Part shown: positions 1 to 5,626 of the stretch, one piece after another
How positions within the stretch are numbered: position 1 is the stretch's first letter
Layout of the letters: each line of letters begins with the position of its first letter
Source: Chloroflexota bacterium
GTDB lineage: Bacteria; Chloroflexota; UBA6077
Reading direction: 5' to 3'
NCBI GenBank assembly: GCA_021806765.1
Contig: JAJZQR010000322.1
Coordinates: forward strand, 1-6,080
DNA: 6,080 bases
Notes under the pieces: generated by a model
What the model saw: the letters and a program-made list of their open reading frames with translations, nothing else
The model's database searches: none
Told to the model about the DNA's origin: nothing
Program-made: the position numbers and the translations under genes

Positions 1-453
1 GGCGTGGCGGGAGTACTGCTTGGCCAGGTAGTTGGAGACCAGCAGGAAACCGGTGACGTGCTCGTCGGTCCCCAACCGGTGGGCGTAGTTCCGGCCTCCC
101 CCTCCATGGTCGCTGGCGAAGATCGGCTTCCTCAGGGCTCGCGCGGCGAGGACGCAGATGTCGGAGAGGGCTATCCGGTACTGGTGCAGGTGAACGACGT
201 CGGCATCCAGCAGCTCCGGCAGGAAGGCGAGGGAGATGGGGTTGACGTTCTTCCCCCCGAAGTAGAACCAGACCGGGTAGATCTCGATCCTCAGCGTGCC
301 GTCGTCTATGCTCTGCCGCTTCTTGCCGAAGGTGACCAGCTTCGTCGGGACGTGGGTGGACATGGCCCTCGCCAGCTCCAGGGCGTACCTCTCCCCTCCA
401 CCGACCACCGATTCGTCGCTGAAATAGAGCGGGCTGACGTGGACTACTTTCAC
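1..453 (-). CDS. GT4-type glycosyltransferase, N-terminal part (runs off window start)
   Basis: Reading the minus strand from a GTG at 453-451 gives 151 codons with no stop up to the window edge, so only the N-terminal half is present. The product starts MKVVHVSPLYFSDESVVGGG and continues ERYALELARAM. This is the usual first beta strand, glycine-rich loop and helix of the acceptor-binding Rossmann domain of GT4 (GT-B fold) enzymes. Residues 84-90 (ADVVHLH) and 111-120 (IFASDHGGGG) match the 'DVVHxH' strand and the following H/G-rich loop. The nucleotide-sugar-binding C-terminal domain with the EX7E motif lies outside the window, so donor and linkage cannot be judged. The GTG start overlaps the flippase stop as GTGA, with a G-rich stretch just upstream as a possible ribosome site; this supports both the start and co-translation with the flippase. 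Likely role: a cytoplasmic-face transferase building a surface glycan repeat unit. The broad family is fairly sure; the specific function is unknown. Confidence 0.86.
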   Translation of the reverse strand, partial: MKVVHVSPLYFSDESVVGGGERYALELARAMSTHVPTKLVTFGKKRQSIDDGTLRIEIYPVWFYFGGKNVNPISLAFLPELLDADVVHLHQYRIALSDICVLAARALRKPIFASDHGGGGRNYAHRLGTDEHVTGFLLVSNYLAKQYSRHA

Positions 454-1868
454 TGCCTGCCCCCGGAGTTGGCCGGCTTCGCGACCGCCGGCCCGCCCAT
501 CGCCGCCCTCCGCACCATCCAGGGCACGAGAACGGCATTGGTTATGTCACCTACCACGTAGGCCGCTACCAGGGTGAGGGCTGCCCCCACCGCGCCGTAC
601 TGGCTGATCATCAGGTACCCGCCGCCAACCATGATCGCGGCCGGGACCGCCTTCGTGACGATGGCCAGCTTCATGGCGTTCAGGATCTGGTATATGGGAC
701 CGAGCCCGACTCCAAACCCCAGCAGGGCGAAGCGGAGCCCCAGGGCATACATCACCGGCTGGGCCGCCCCATACTCATGGCGATAGATCATGAGGATGTG
801 GGGCGACGCCAGGATCATGAAAGCCGTGCTGGCCACGGAGATGCCGCCCGCCAGAAGGGTGGCCTTCAGCAGGGTCATCCCCATCTGCCTGGCGCCCCGT
901 CTGGCCAGGGTCTCGGCCAACGTCGCGTAGAGGTTCCGGGCGATGGGCGCCAGCGGCACCGACAGGAAGTTCATCAGGTTGAAGCCCACCCTGAAGTAGG
1001 CCAGCTCCGCCTTGCTGGAGTAGCGAGCCAGCAGGGTGGTCGGCACCAGCCCGATCAGGTTGGCGAAGTTCTTATCTACGCTCACCAGGGCGCTGAAGGC
1101 AAAGTATCGGCGAAAGGGGACCACCGGCGCGGCGCGGACCAGCTGCCCCAGGGTAGGGAAGCCTGGCATCTTCGACAGGGTCGATCGATATAGCCACAGC
1201 GCGCCGATGGAGGTGAGGAGCGGGGCGAAGGCCGCGCTGTAGAGAAGGCCGTTCAGCCCTCCACCCATGGCGACCACTCCGGCGTTGAAGACGCTGGTCA
1301 GCATCAGGGCCCCATTCTCCAGCAGGGCGAGGCGGGCTATCTGGCGAGAGCTCTGAAGGGCCAGCACCACCATGTTCAGGATGACCGTGAGTGGCGGGAT
1401 CACGAACAGTACCCTGGCAAGATCCCCTGCCTCGGGGTCCCCCATGAAGAGCGCGCCCACGTAGTTCCCGGCCAGCAGCCCTATGGCGCTCTCGACAAGC
1501 CCCACGATCAGTCCGACCTTGAGGAAGTAGGCCAGGAGACTCAGCGATTCCTCCTCGTCCCTTCGCGAGTAGGAGGCTGCCAGCTTGGTGATCAGAGCCT
1601 GGCCCACCGCTAGATTCGCGAAGGTGGTCACCAGGTCCAGGAGGTTCCGGGCCGCGAGATAGCTGCCGTAGTTCGCCGCACCCAACTCGTTGGGGATGAC
1701 CACCGACGCCACGAACTGGATCCCCATGGTGGCGAAGCTGCCCACCTGGAGGGTGAGCACCTCACGAGCAAAGCGGCGCCGAAGAAGCCGCTGGAACGGC
1801 GCGACCAGCCGATCCGCCGGGCCACCCTTCTGGAGATGCGGTTCAGAGGGGGGAGTCGAGACAGGCAT
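450..1868 (-). CDS. Wzx-like polysaccharide flippase (MOP superfamily membrane protein)
   Basis: This 472-residue protein is hydrophobic along most of its length. A basic, soluble N-terminus (about 1-38, including RLLRRRFARE) is followed by roughly twelve to fourteen membrane segments; clear ones lie near 41-60, 113-133, 151-171, 185-201, 206-226, 255-280, 333-353, 373-393, 403-421 and 427-450. Length, topology and the early sequence IPNELGAANYGSYLAARNLL (first helix pair, 'lG...yG.y..a..l') match Wzx/RfbX-type oligosaccharide flippases of the MOP superfamily. These move undecaprenyl-linked repeat units across the cytoplasmic membrane. The ATG at 1868-1866 is preceded by AAAGGA (1880-1875) at six bases, a good ribosome site. 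The downstream GT4 gene overlaps its stop by four bases, which suggests a shared transcript. It reads away from the glycosyltransferase/epimerase unit across a repeat-filled gap. Substrate cannot be inferred. It could also be annotated more generally as a lipopolysaccharide biosynthesis or polysaccharide export protein. Confidence 0.9.
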   Translation of the reverse strand: MPVSTPPSEPHLQKGGPADRLVAPFQRLLRRRFAREVLTLQVGSFATMGIQFVASVVIPNELGAANYGSYLAARNLLDLVTTFANLAVGQALITKLAASYSRRDEEESLSLLAYFLKVGLIVGLVESAIGLLAGNYVGALFMGDPEAGDLARVLFVIPPLTVILNMVVLALQSSRQIARLALLENGALMLTSVFNAGVVAMGGGLNGLLYSAAFAPLLTSIGALWLYRSTLSKMPGFPTLGQLVRAAPVVPFRRYFAFSALVSVDKNFANLIGLVPTTLLARYSSKAELAYFRVGFNLMNFLSVPLAPIARNLYATLAETLARRGARQMGMTLLKATLLAGGISVASTAFMILASPHILMIYRHEYGAAQPVMYALGLRFALLGFGVGLGPIYQILNAMKLAIVTKAVPAAIMVGGGYLMISQYGAVGAALTLVAAYVVGDITNAVLVPWMVRRAAMGGPAVAKPANSGGRQ

Positions 1869-1879
1869 CCTTTGTCCTT

Positions 1880-2045
1880 TGGGGTTCTCCCCAGGGCCTT
1901 TTAGTTCTGCCGTGCCGCGCCTCCAAGGAGCAGCCCGGCACCTACCAGACTGTCATTCTGAGCGCAGCGAAGAATCTCCTCGTGCCTACGTGGAGACCCT
2001 TCGCTGACGCTCAGGGTGACAACTAAGAGGCCCTGGGGTTCTCCC
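1880..2045. repeat. Nested inverted-repeat element between divergent genes (MITE-like or REP-like)
   Basis: Several layers of symmetry share one centre. The inner arms are 1951-1978 and 1993-2021, an imperfect inverted repeat of about 28 bases. Both arms read as variants of TGTCAyyCTGAGCG followed by CAGCGAAG and TCTC, with a 14-base loop. Outside these, CCAGGGCCTTTTAGTT (1891-1906) pairs with the complement of 2021-2036 with one mismatch. Outside those, TGGGGTTCTCCC occurs as a direct repeat at 1880-1891 and 2034-2045. The left half also contains a small hairpin at 1912-1941. The inner arm resembles a dispersed repeat often mistranslated as 'CHSERSEE' peptides in many environmental bacteria (family knowledge, recalled). 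No coding capacity is seen. It fills most of the space between the flippase and the plus-strand operon and would be transcribed as the flippase leader if that promoter lies near 2080. The structure is directly visible; its mobile nature is inferred. Confidence 0.8.
1912..1941. repeat. Small hairpin inside the intergenic element
   Basis: GTGCCG (1912-1917) pairs with CGGCAC (1936-1941), and inside it CTCC (1921-1924) pairs with GGAG (1927-1930). There is no T-tract on either side, so it does not look like an intrinsic terminator. On the minus strand it would lie in the flippase mRNA leader, about 30 to 60 bases before the ribosome site. It may simply be part of the surrounding repeat element. 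Confidence 0.45.
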
Positions 2046-2054
2046 TCTGGCGCA

Positions 2055-2083
2055 TGCCGACAGATCCGGCGCTGCGGTATAAT
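2055..2083 (+). promoter_or_regulatory. Putative sigma70-type promoter for the plus-strand glycan operon
   Basis: A perfect TATAAT lies at 2078-2083, in one of the few AT-rich spots of this region and 54 bases before the ATG at 2138. With a 17-base spacer the -35 position falls on 2055-2060 (TGCCGA), a weak match to TTGACA, so recognition may depend on the -10 or on an activator. Transcription would start near 2090, giving a leader of roughly 48 bases. It lies just outside the nested repeat element. Confidence 0.5.
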
Positions 2084-2107
2084 AGCAGATCTGGACTCAC
2101 CGCAACG
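2079..2107 (-). promoter_or_regulatory. Possible divergent promoter for the flippase unit
   Basis: On the minus strand the same AT-rich core reads TATTAT (complement of 2079-2084), one base from consensus. Upstream on that strand a GTTGCG/TTGCGG segment sits at a 15 to 17 base spacing as a poor -35. If used, it would drive the flippase and its downstream glycosyltransferase through a leader of about 200 bases containing the whole nested repeat. This is weak evidence, and other promoters in the gap are possible. Confidence 0.22.
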
Positions 2108-2137
2108 ACGCGGAGATGGAGCGCAACGATCGCCACC

Positions 2138-3379
2138 ATGAAAGTTCTCGTCCTCTCCGATTACTATCCCCCGAACACCAAAGGGGGAGCCGACATCGCC
2201 GCCGAGAGGCTCTCCGCCGAGATCGCCCGACGAGGCCACTCGGTGTGTGCCCTGACCACCGTGGAGAACCGCTCGGAAGCCGTGTCCGACACCGTGCGGG
2301 GCGTTCACGTACGGCGGATCGTCTCCAAGTACCCGGCGAGACTGCGCAACTACATGTCCGTCTACAACCCCCTGGTGGTCCACCAGGTTGCCAAGAAGAT
2401 CGCGGAGTACCAACCGGATGTCGTTCACGCCCACAACATCCACACCCACCTCTCCTTTCAGGCGTTGCTGGAGGCCAGGAGAGCCTCGGTGCCGGTGATC
2501 CTGACCGCTCACGACCACCAGCTGTTCTGCAGCGGCAAGTTCGACTGCGCGGATCCCTCCCGGGCCGTGACGATCCCGGCCTCCCAGTGCCGGAACTGCC
2601 AGCGGCTCCGCTACTTCCCCTTCAGGAACCGGCTGATCCAGCGGGCTATCCGGCTCTCGGGCGCCGGGGTTCTCGCCGTCAGCGGCGCCCTACGGGACGA
2701 CCTGGTGGCCAACGGCCTCAACCCCGACGTGGTGCAGGTGGTTCACAACGGGATCGACCCCGCCTCCGTGGAGGTCGGCGCGGATCACGTTCACAGCTTC
2801 GCCCGTCGCCACGCCCTGGAGGGCAAGAAGGCGATCCTCTTCGGTGGACGGGTCAGCCACGCCAAGGGGATCGACCAGGCCGTGGCCGCACTGGGCAAGC
2901 TGCCCCGAGAGCTCAATTTCGCCTTCCTGGTGCTGGGCAGCAGCGAGGACTACATCTCTTACATCCTGCAGATGGGCCACCGGTTGAGCGTCGAGGAGCG
3001 AACGATCTTCCTTCCCTGGCTCTCCGGCGAGGACCTGAAGGCGGCCTACGCCCTGGCCAGCGTCTGTGTGACCCCATCCCTCTACCGGGAACCCTTCAAC
3101 CTGATCAACATCGAGGCCATGGCGATGCGGAAGCCGGTGATCACCACCTGCTTCGGTGGGCCGCCGGAAGTAGTGGTGGACGGAGTGACCGGCTACGTCC
3201 TGGATCCTCGGGACGTGGATCTGCTCTCGGCACGGCTGCTGGAGCTGCTCACCGACGACGCCAGGGCAGAGGCCATGGGCGAGGCGGGCTACCGGCGAGT
3301 AGTGGAGAACTTCACCGTCGGCCACCAGGCCGATAAGACCCTGGCCGCCTACGAGGCGGCCCTGGCCCCGAAGCGATGA
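2138..3379 (+). CDS. GT4-family glycosyltransferase with a four-cysteine cluster
   Basis: This is a complete 413-residue GT-B enzyme of normal GT4 length. The N-terminal domain opens with MKVLVLSDYYPPNTKGGADI (the 'yyPP..GG.e.' loop) and has PDVVHAHNIHTH at 93-104 and ILTAHDHQLF at 121-130. A cysteine set at C131, C137, C151 and C154 (CX5CX13CXXC) follows and could bind a metal or form a knot. VLAVSGALRDDL (178-189) and HNGID (203-207) lead into the donor domain, with GGRVSHAKGID (236-246; R238 and K243 expected to contact the nucleotide-sugar phosphates) and the EX7E motif E318-E326 (EPFNLINIE). The reading frame is open back to an ATG at 2054, but the TATAAT lies inside that extension and the ATG at 2138 restores the family-typical MKVLVLSD start, so 2138 is chosen. 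The ribosome site is weak (GGAG at 2118-2121, 16 bases away). It is first of three overlapping genes; its TGA overlaps the next ATG. Donor and acceptor are unknown. Confidence 0.92.
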   Translation: MKVLVLSDYYPPNTKGGADIAAERLSAEIARRGHSVCALTTVENRSEAVSDTVRGVHVRRIVSKYPARLRNYMSVYNPLVVHQVAKKIAEYQPDVVHAHNIHTHLSFQALLEARRASVPVILTAHDHQLFCSGKFDCADPSRAVTIPASQCRNCQRLRYFPFRNRLIQRAIRLSGAGVLAVSGALRDDLVANGLNPDVVQVVHNGIDPASVEVGADHVHSFARRHALEGKKAILFGGRVSHAKGIDQAVAALGKLPRELNFAFLVLGSSEDYISYILQMGHRLSVEERTIFLPWLSGEDLKAAYALASVCVTPSLYREPFNLINIEAMAMRKPVITTCFGGPPEVVVDGVTGYVLDPRDVDLLSARLLELLTDDARAEAMGEAGYRRVVENFTVGHQADKTLAAYEAALAPKR

Positions 3380-4656
3380 CGGGGAGACGACGAGACGGGG
3401 CGACGGGGAGCAGACCTCTCCCCCAGCCCCTCCCCGCAGCGGGGAGGGGAGAGGGGTGGGGTGAGGAGTCCACAACTCAGGACTCAGCCCTCAGTCCTCA
3501 GTCCTCAGTCCCCAGTCCTCAGTCCTCACAGCCTTTCCGGGTCCTGCACGTCATCACCTCCCTGGACGTGGGGGGAGCGCAGAAGCACCTGCTCTCCCTG
3601 GTCCAGGGGCTCCGGCGTCGGGGCCACGAAGCCGACGTGGCTTTCTTCAAGAACCCGTCCCTGGCACCGCAGTTTCGGGAAACCGGCGCACGGCTGTTCG
3701 ATCTGTCCACCCGGGAGACCTTCTCCCCCTTCCTATTGCCCCGACTGGCCCGGATCCTGGCCCAGGGCCGCTACCAGATCGTCCATACCCATCTGCTGAA
3801 AGCCGACGGCTACGGCACCCTGGCCGGCCTTCTGGCCCGTACGCCGGTCCGCATCGCCTCCAAACACAACGACGAGGCCGTGCTCCAGAAGCCGGCCGTC
3901 GCCGTTACCCACGGGCTGATTTCGCGTTTAGATCATCGAGTGGTGGTGCTGTCCGACTACGTCGGCCGGTACGTGGCCTCGGTAGGCCGGGTGGATCCCT
4001 CCCGGATCACCCGCATCTACTACGGGCTCCCACCGGCGTCTGCCGCCACCGCCGAGGAAGGGCTCCGGCTCAGGGCTGAGCTGGGCATCCCACCGGAGGC
4101 CCCTCTCATGGCCACCGTGGGACGGATCACCGAGCAGAAGGGACTGACCTATCTGCTGGAGGCCATGGTTCGCGTCCGGGAGCGGCTCCCGGAGGCCCGG
4201 CTGCTGATCGTCGGCGACTCTCAGGACGGCCGGGAGCAGTACAAGACCCAACTGCTGCGCCGGTGGGAGTCGCTGGGGCTGCAGGACACCGTCCTGTTCA
4301 CGGGCGTGCGCGACGACGTGCCGGCCGTGATGCAGGCCATCGACCTCTTCGTCATGGGCTCCCTGTGGGAGGGGTTCGGGCTGGTGTTCCTGGAGGCCAT
4401 GGCGGCGGGGCGGCCCATCGTCGCTACCCGCGTGAGTGCCGTTCCCGAGGTGGTCCAGGAGGGCGCAACGGGCCTCCTGGTGCCGCCCAGGGATCCCGAG
4501 GCCCTGGCCGAGGCGATGCTGGCCTTGCTCAACGACCGCGAAAGGGCCCAGCAGATGGGCGCTGCCGGATCGATCCGGTTGAAGGAGCAGTTCACAGAGG
4601 ATAAGATGGTCGAGTCCGTGGAACAGCTGTACGCCGAGTTGTGGAGATGCCGTTGA
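3376..4656 (+). CDS. GT4-family glycosyltransferase with a repeat-encoded N-terminal extension
   Basis: The 426-residue frame begins at an ATG overlapping the previous stop (ATGA, 3376-3379). Residues 1-53 are low complexity and are encoded by three repeat blocks. The real enzyme begins at 54 with FRVLHVITSLDVGGAQKHLL. Typical GT4 features then follow: QIVHTHLLKADGYG (134-147), VVVLSDYV (189-196), the donor-site signature TVGRITEQKG (247-256; R250 and K255), FVMGSLWEGFGLVFLEAM with EX7E at E332-E340, and GATGLLVPPRDPEALAEAM (363-381). No ATG, GTG or TTG exists in frame between the first codon and the domain; the only nearer option is CTG at 3544. Either the extension is translated or initiation is atypical. 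Without it the enzyme is about 373 residues, normal for the family. The glycine-glycine-alanine-glutamine loop (GGAQ) and HTHLLKAD resemble exopolysaccharide transferases acting on lipid-linked sugars (family knowledge). The epimerase gene overlaps its 3' end, so both are probably translated from one mRNA. Confidence 0.92.
   Translation: MTGRRRDGATGSRPLPQPLPAAGRGEGWGEESTTQDSALSPQSSVPSPQSSQPFRVLHVITSLDVGGAQKHLLSLVQGLRRRGHEADVAFFKNPSLAPQFRETGARLFDLSTRETFSPFLLPRLARILAQGRYQIVHTHLLKADGYGTLAGLLARTPVRIASKHNDEAVLQKPAVAVTHGLISRLDHRVVVLSDYVGRYVASVGRVDPSRITRIYYGLPPASAATAEEGLRLRAELGIPPEAPLMATVGRITEQKGLTYLLEAMVRVRERLPEARLLIVGDSQDGREQYKTQLLRRWESLGLQDTVLFTGVRDDVPAVMQAIDLFVMGSLWEGFGLVFLEAMAAGRPIVATRVSAVPEVVQEGATGLLVPPRDPEALAEAMLALLNDRERAQQMGAAGSIRLKEQFTEDKMVESVEQLYAELWRCR
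3378..3410 (+). repeat. GACGGGG low-complexity block at the start of the second GT4 gene
   Basis: GACGGGG occurs at 3378-3384, 3394-3400 and 3402-3408, separated by GA/CG-rich spacers. It begins within the ATGA stop/start junction and encodes the arginine- and glycine-rich residues 2-12 of the downstream frame. It is purine-rich and unlike the codon pattern of the neighbouring enzymes. Confidence 0.6.
3416..3463. repeat. C-rich/G-rich palindromic repeat inside the coding frame
   Basis: CCCCTCCCCGC (3427-3437) is followed by a single A and its exact complement GCGGGGAGGGG (3439-3449). The symmetry continues outward imperfectly, with CCTCTCCCC on the left and GGGGAGAGG on the right. This type of palindrome is a common dispersed intergenic repeat in GC-rich environmental genomes (recalled, not searched). 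Here it is read through as residues LPQPLPAAGRGEGWGEE of the glycosyltransferase frame. A hairpin this stable about 50 to 75 bases after the start codon could slow or gate translation. Confidence 0.75.
3441..3461 (+). other. Canonical G-quadruplex motif on the sense strand
   Basis: Four runs of exactly four G (3441-3444, 3446-3449, 3453-3456 and 3458-3461) are separated by loops of one, three and one base. That satisfies the standard quadruplex pattern with very short loops. Because it is on the sense strand, the mRNA would carry it within the first 90 bases of the second GT4 gene. It overlaps the right arm of the palindrome, so hairpin and quadruplex are mutually exclusive. Folding has not been shown. 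Confidence 0.6.
3475..3530 (+). repeat. Heptamer tandem array, ACTCAGG/CCTCAGT type, eight units
   Basis: Eight consecutive seven-base units run ACTCAGG, ACTCAGC, CCTCAGT (three times), CCCCAGT, CCTCAGT, CCTCACA. The array is 56 bases, not a multiple of three, so the encoded Ser/Pro/Gln-rich peptide (about residues 34-52) does not repeat per unit. Heptanucleotide tandem repeats of a similar kind (for example CCCCAGT-like units) are known as STRR elements in cyanobacteria; the likeness here is only by pattern. Related units occur in opposite orientation at 5587-5614. Confidence 0.85.
4643..4646 (+). promoter_or_regulatory. GGAG ribosome site that bears on the epimerase start
   Basis: GGAG lies directly against the ATG at 4647, leaving no room for initiation there. 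It is six bases before the TTG at 4653, an ideal spacing. That TTG overlaps the preceding stop as TTGA, the same arrangement as the GTGA and ATGA junctions elsewhere in the window. This favours TTG 4653 as the true start, although the change is only two residues. Confidence 0.45.
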
Positions 4657-5603
4657 GGTGTGTGGTAACCGGCTGCGCCGGCTTCATAGGGTCCCACATC
4701 GCCGAGGCCCTGATCGCTCAGGGCCACCAGGTTGTGGGCATCGATTGCTTTACCGATTACTATCCAAGAGCCATTAAGCTGGCCAACCTCTCCGCCCTGC
4801 GGGAATCCCCCAACTTCACCCTGATCGAGGCCGATCTGCTGGCGTACGACCTGCACGGACTGCTGGAGGGGGCCGACTGCGTCTACCACCAGGCGGCTCA
4901 GGCGGGGGTTAGGGCCAGTTGGGGGCAGAACTTCCGCATCTACACTGAGAACAACGTTCTGGCCACCCAGCGGCTGCTGGAGGCGGCAAGGGACCATCCT
5001 CTGCGCCGTTTCGTCTACGCCTCCTCCTCGTCCGTCTACGGCGACGCCCGAGCGCTGCCGGTCACCGAAGAGACCCTCCCCCAGCCCATCTCCCCCTACG
5101 GGGTGAGCAAGCTGGCGGCGGAGCACCTGTGCCGCCTCTACTGGGTGAACTTCGGCGTCCCCACCGTCTCCCTGCGCTACTTCACCGTGTACGGACCCCG
5201 CCAGCGACCCGACATGGGCTTCCACAAGTTCATCAGGGCCCTCCTGACGGGCCGGGAGATCACCCTCTATGGCGATGGCGACCAGACCCGGGATTTCACC
5301 TTCGTGAGCGACGCCGTGTCGGCCAACCTGGCCTGCCTGGAAGCCGACGTGACGGGACAGCTCTTCAACGTGGGGGGAGGCTCTCGGATCTCCGTGAATC
5401 GCGTCCTGGCCCTCCTGGAGTCGCTGTCCGGGGAGAAGGCCAGGATCCGCCGGATGGAGAACCAGAAGGGAGACGTCCGCGATACCTTCGCCGATACCTC
5501 GCGGGCCAGGGAGCTGCTGGGCTTCCGCCCCTCCGTCACCGTCGAGGAGGGGCTGCGCAGAGAGCTGGAGTGGCTCTCTGGCGTGCTGAGTGCCGAGTCC
5601 TGA
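4647..5603 (+). CDS. NAD-dependent nucleotide-sugar epimerase (UDP-hexose or UDP-hexuronate 4-epimerase-like)
   Basis: This is an extended short-chain dehydrogenase of 318 residues, normal for the family. The NAD-binding glycine motif TGCAGFIGSH is at 8-17, the acidic ribose-binding residue D33 ends the second strand, and D63 sits in EADLL. HQAAQAGVRASW (81-92) matches the active-site strand of GalE/CapI-like enzymes, the serine run of YASSSSVYGD (124-133) provides the catalytic Ser, and YGVSK gives Y151 and K155. RYFTVYGPRQRPDM followed by FHKF, then DFTFVSDAV and KGDVRDTFADTSRA, resemble UDP-glucuronate and UDP-glucose 4-epimerases. Expected role: C4 inversion of a nucleotide sugar in the cytoplasm, feeding the adjacent transferases. 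Exact substrate is uncertain, and a dehydratase is less likely. Start choices are GTG 4641, ATG 4647 or TTG 4653; ATG is listed, but the GGAG at 4643-4646 and a TTGA overlap favour TTG. It overlaps the GT4 gene upstream. The last five codons and stop fall in a heptamer array, so the C-terminus may have been altered. Confidence 0.92.
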   Translation: MPLRCVVTGCAGFIGSHIAEALIAQGHQVVGIDCFTDYYPRAIKLANLSALRESPNFTLIEADLLAYDLHGLLEGADCVYHQAAQAGVRASWGQNFRIYTENNVLATQRLLEAARDHPLRRFVYASSSSVYGDARALPVTEETLPQPISPYGVSKLAAEHLCRLYWVNFGVPTVSLRYFTVYGPRQRPDMGFHKFIRALLTGREITLYGDGDQTRDFTFVSDAVSANLACLEADVTGQLFNVGGGSRISVNRVLALLESLSGEKARIRRMENQKGDVRDTFADTSRARELLGFRPSVTVEEGLRRELEWLSGVLSAES

Positions 5604-5614
5604 GTGCCGAGTCA
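5587..5614 (-). repeat. Short heptamer array at the end of the epimerase gene
   Basis: Four seven-base units on the plus strand, TGAGTGC, CGAGTCC, TGAGTGC and CGAGTCA, form two near-identical 14-base copies. Read on the minus strand in another phase they become ACTCGGC, ACTCAGG, ACTCGGC and ACTCAGC; two of these are identical to units of the 3475-3530 array. The epimerase stop (5601-5603) is the first three bases of the third unit, so the array straddles the gene end. Confidence 0.75.
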
Positions 5615-5626
5615 GCCCTGGCGGGG

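Noticed and set aside
4..561. Plus-strand open frame of 185 codons at the window start
   Set aside because: It lies opposite a GT4 frame and the flippase end on the minus strand, both of which have clear family features and a GTGA junction.
1690..2007. Small open frames over the intergenic repeat (1690-2007 plus and 1901-2518 minus)
   Set aside because: Both read through the inverted repeat, giving the well-known spurious 'CHSERSEESPR' and 'ILRCAQNDS' peptides; no ribosome site or domain.
1951..2021. Intrinsic terminator or riboswitch in the divergent gap
   Set aside because: The inverted repeat has no T-tract on either side and no recognised aptamer core; its sequence matches a dispersed repeat better.
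2116..3336. Plus-strand open frame of 406 codons in another frame of the first GT4 gene
   Set aside because: The product is Arg/Gly/Pro-rich with no recognisable domain, while the overlapping frame carries complete GT4 motifs.
2690..3475. Minus-strand open frame of 261 codons
   Set aside because: It is antisense to the GT4 genes, and its N-terminus is translation of the C/G-rich palindrome (PLPSPLRGGAGGE-type), a familiar false peptide.
3475..3530. CRISPR-like array
   Set aside because: Units are seven bases with no spacers; this is a simple tandem repeat.
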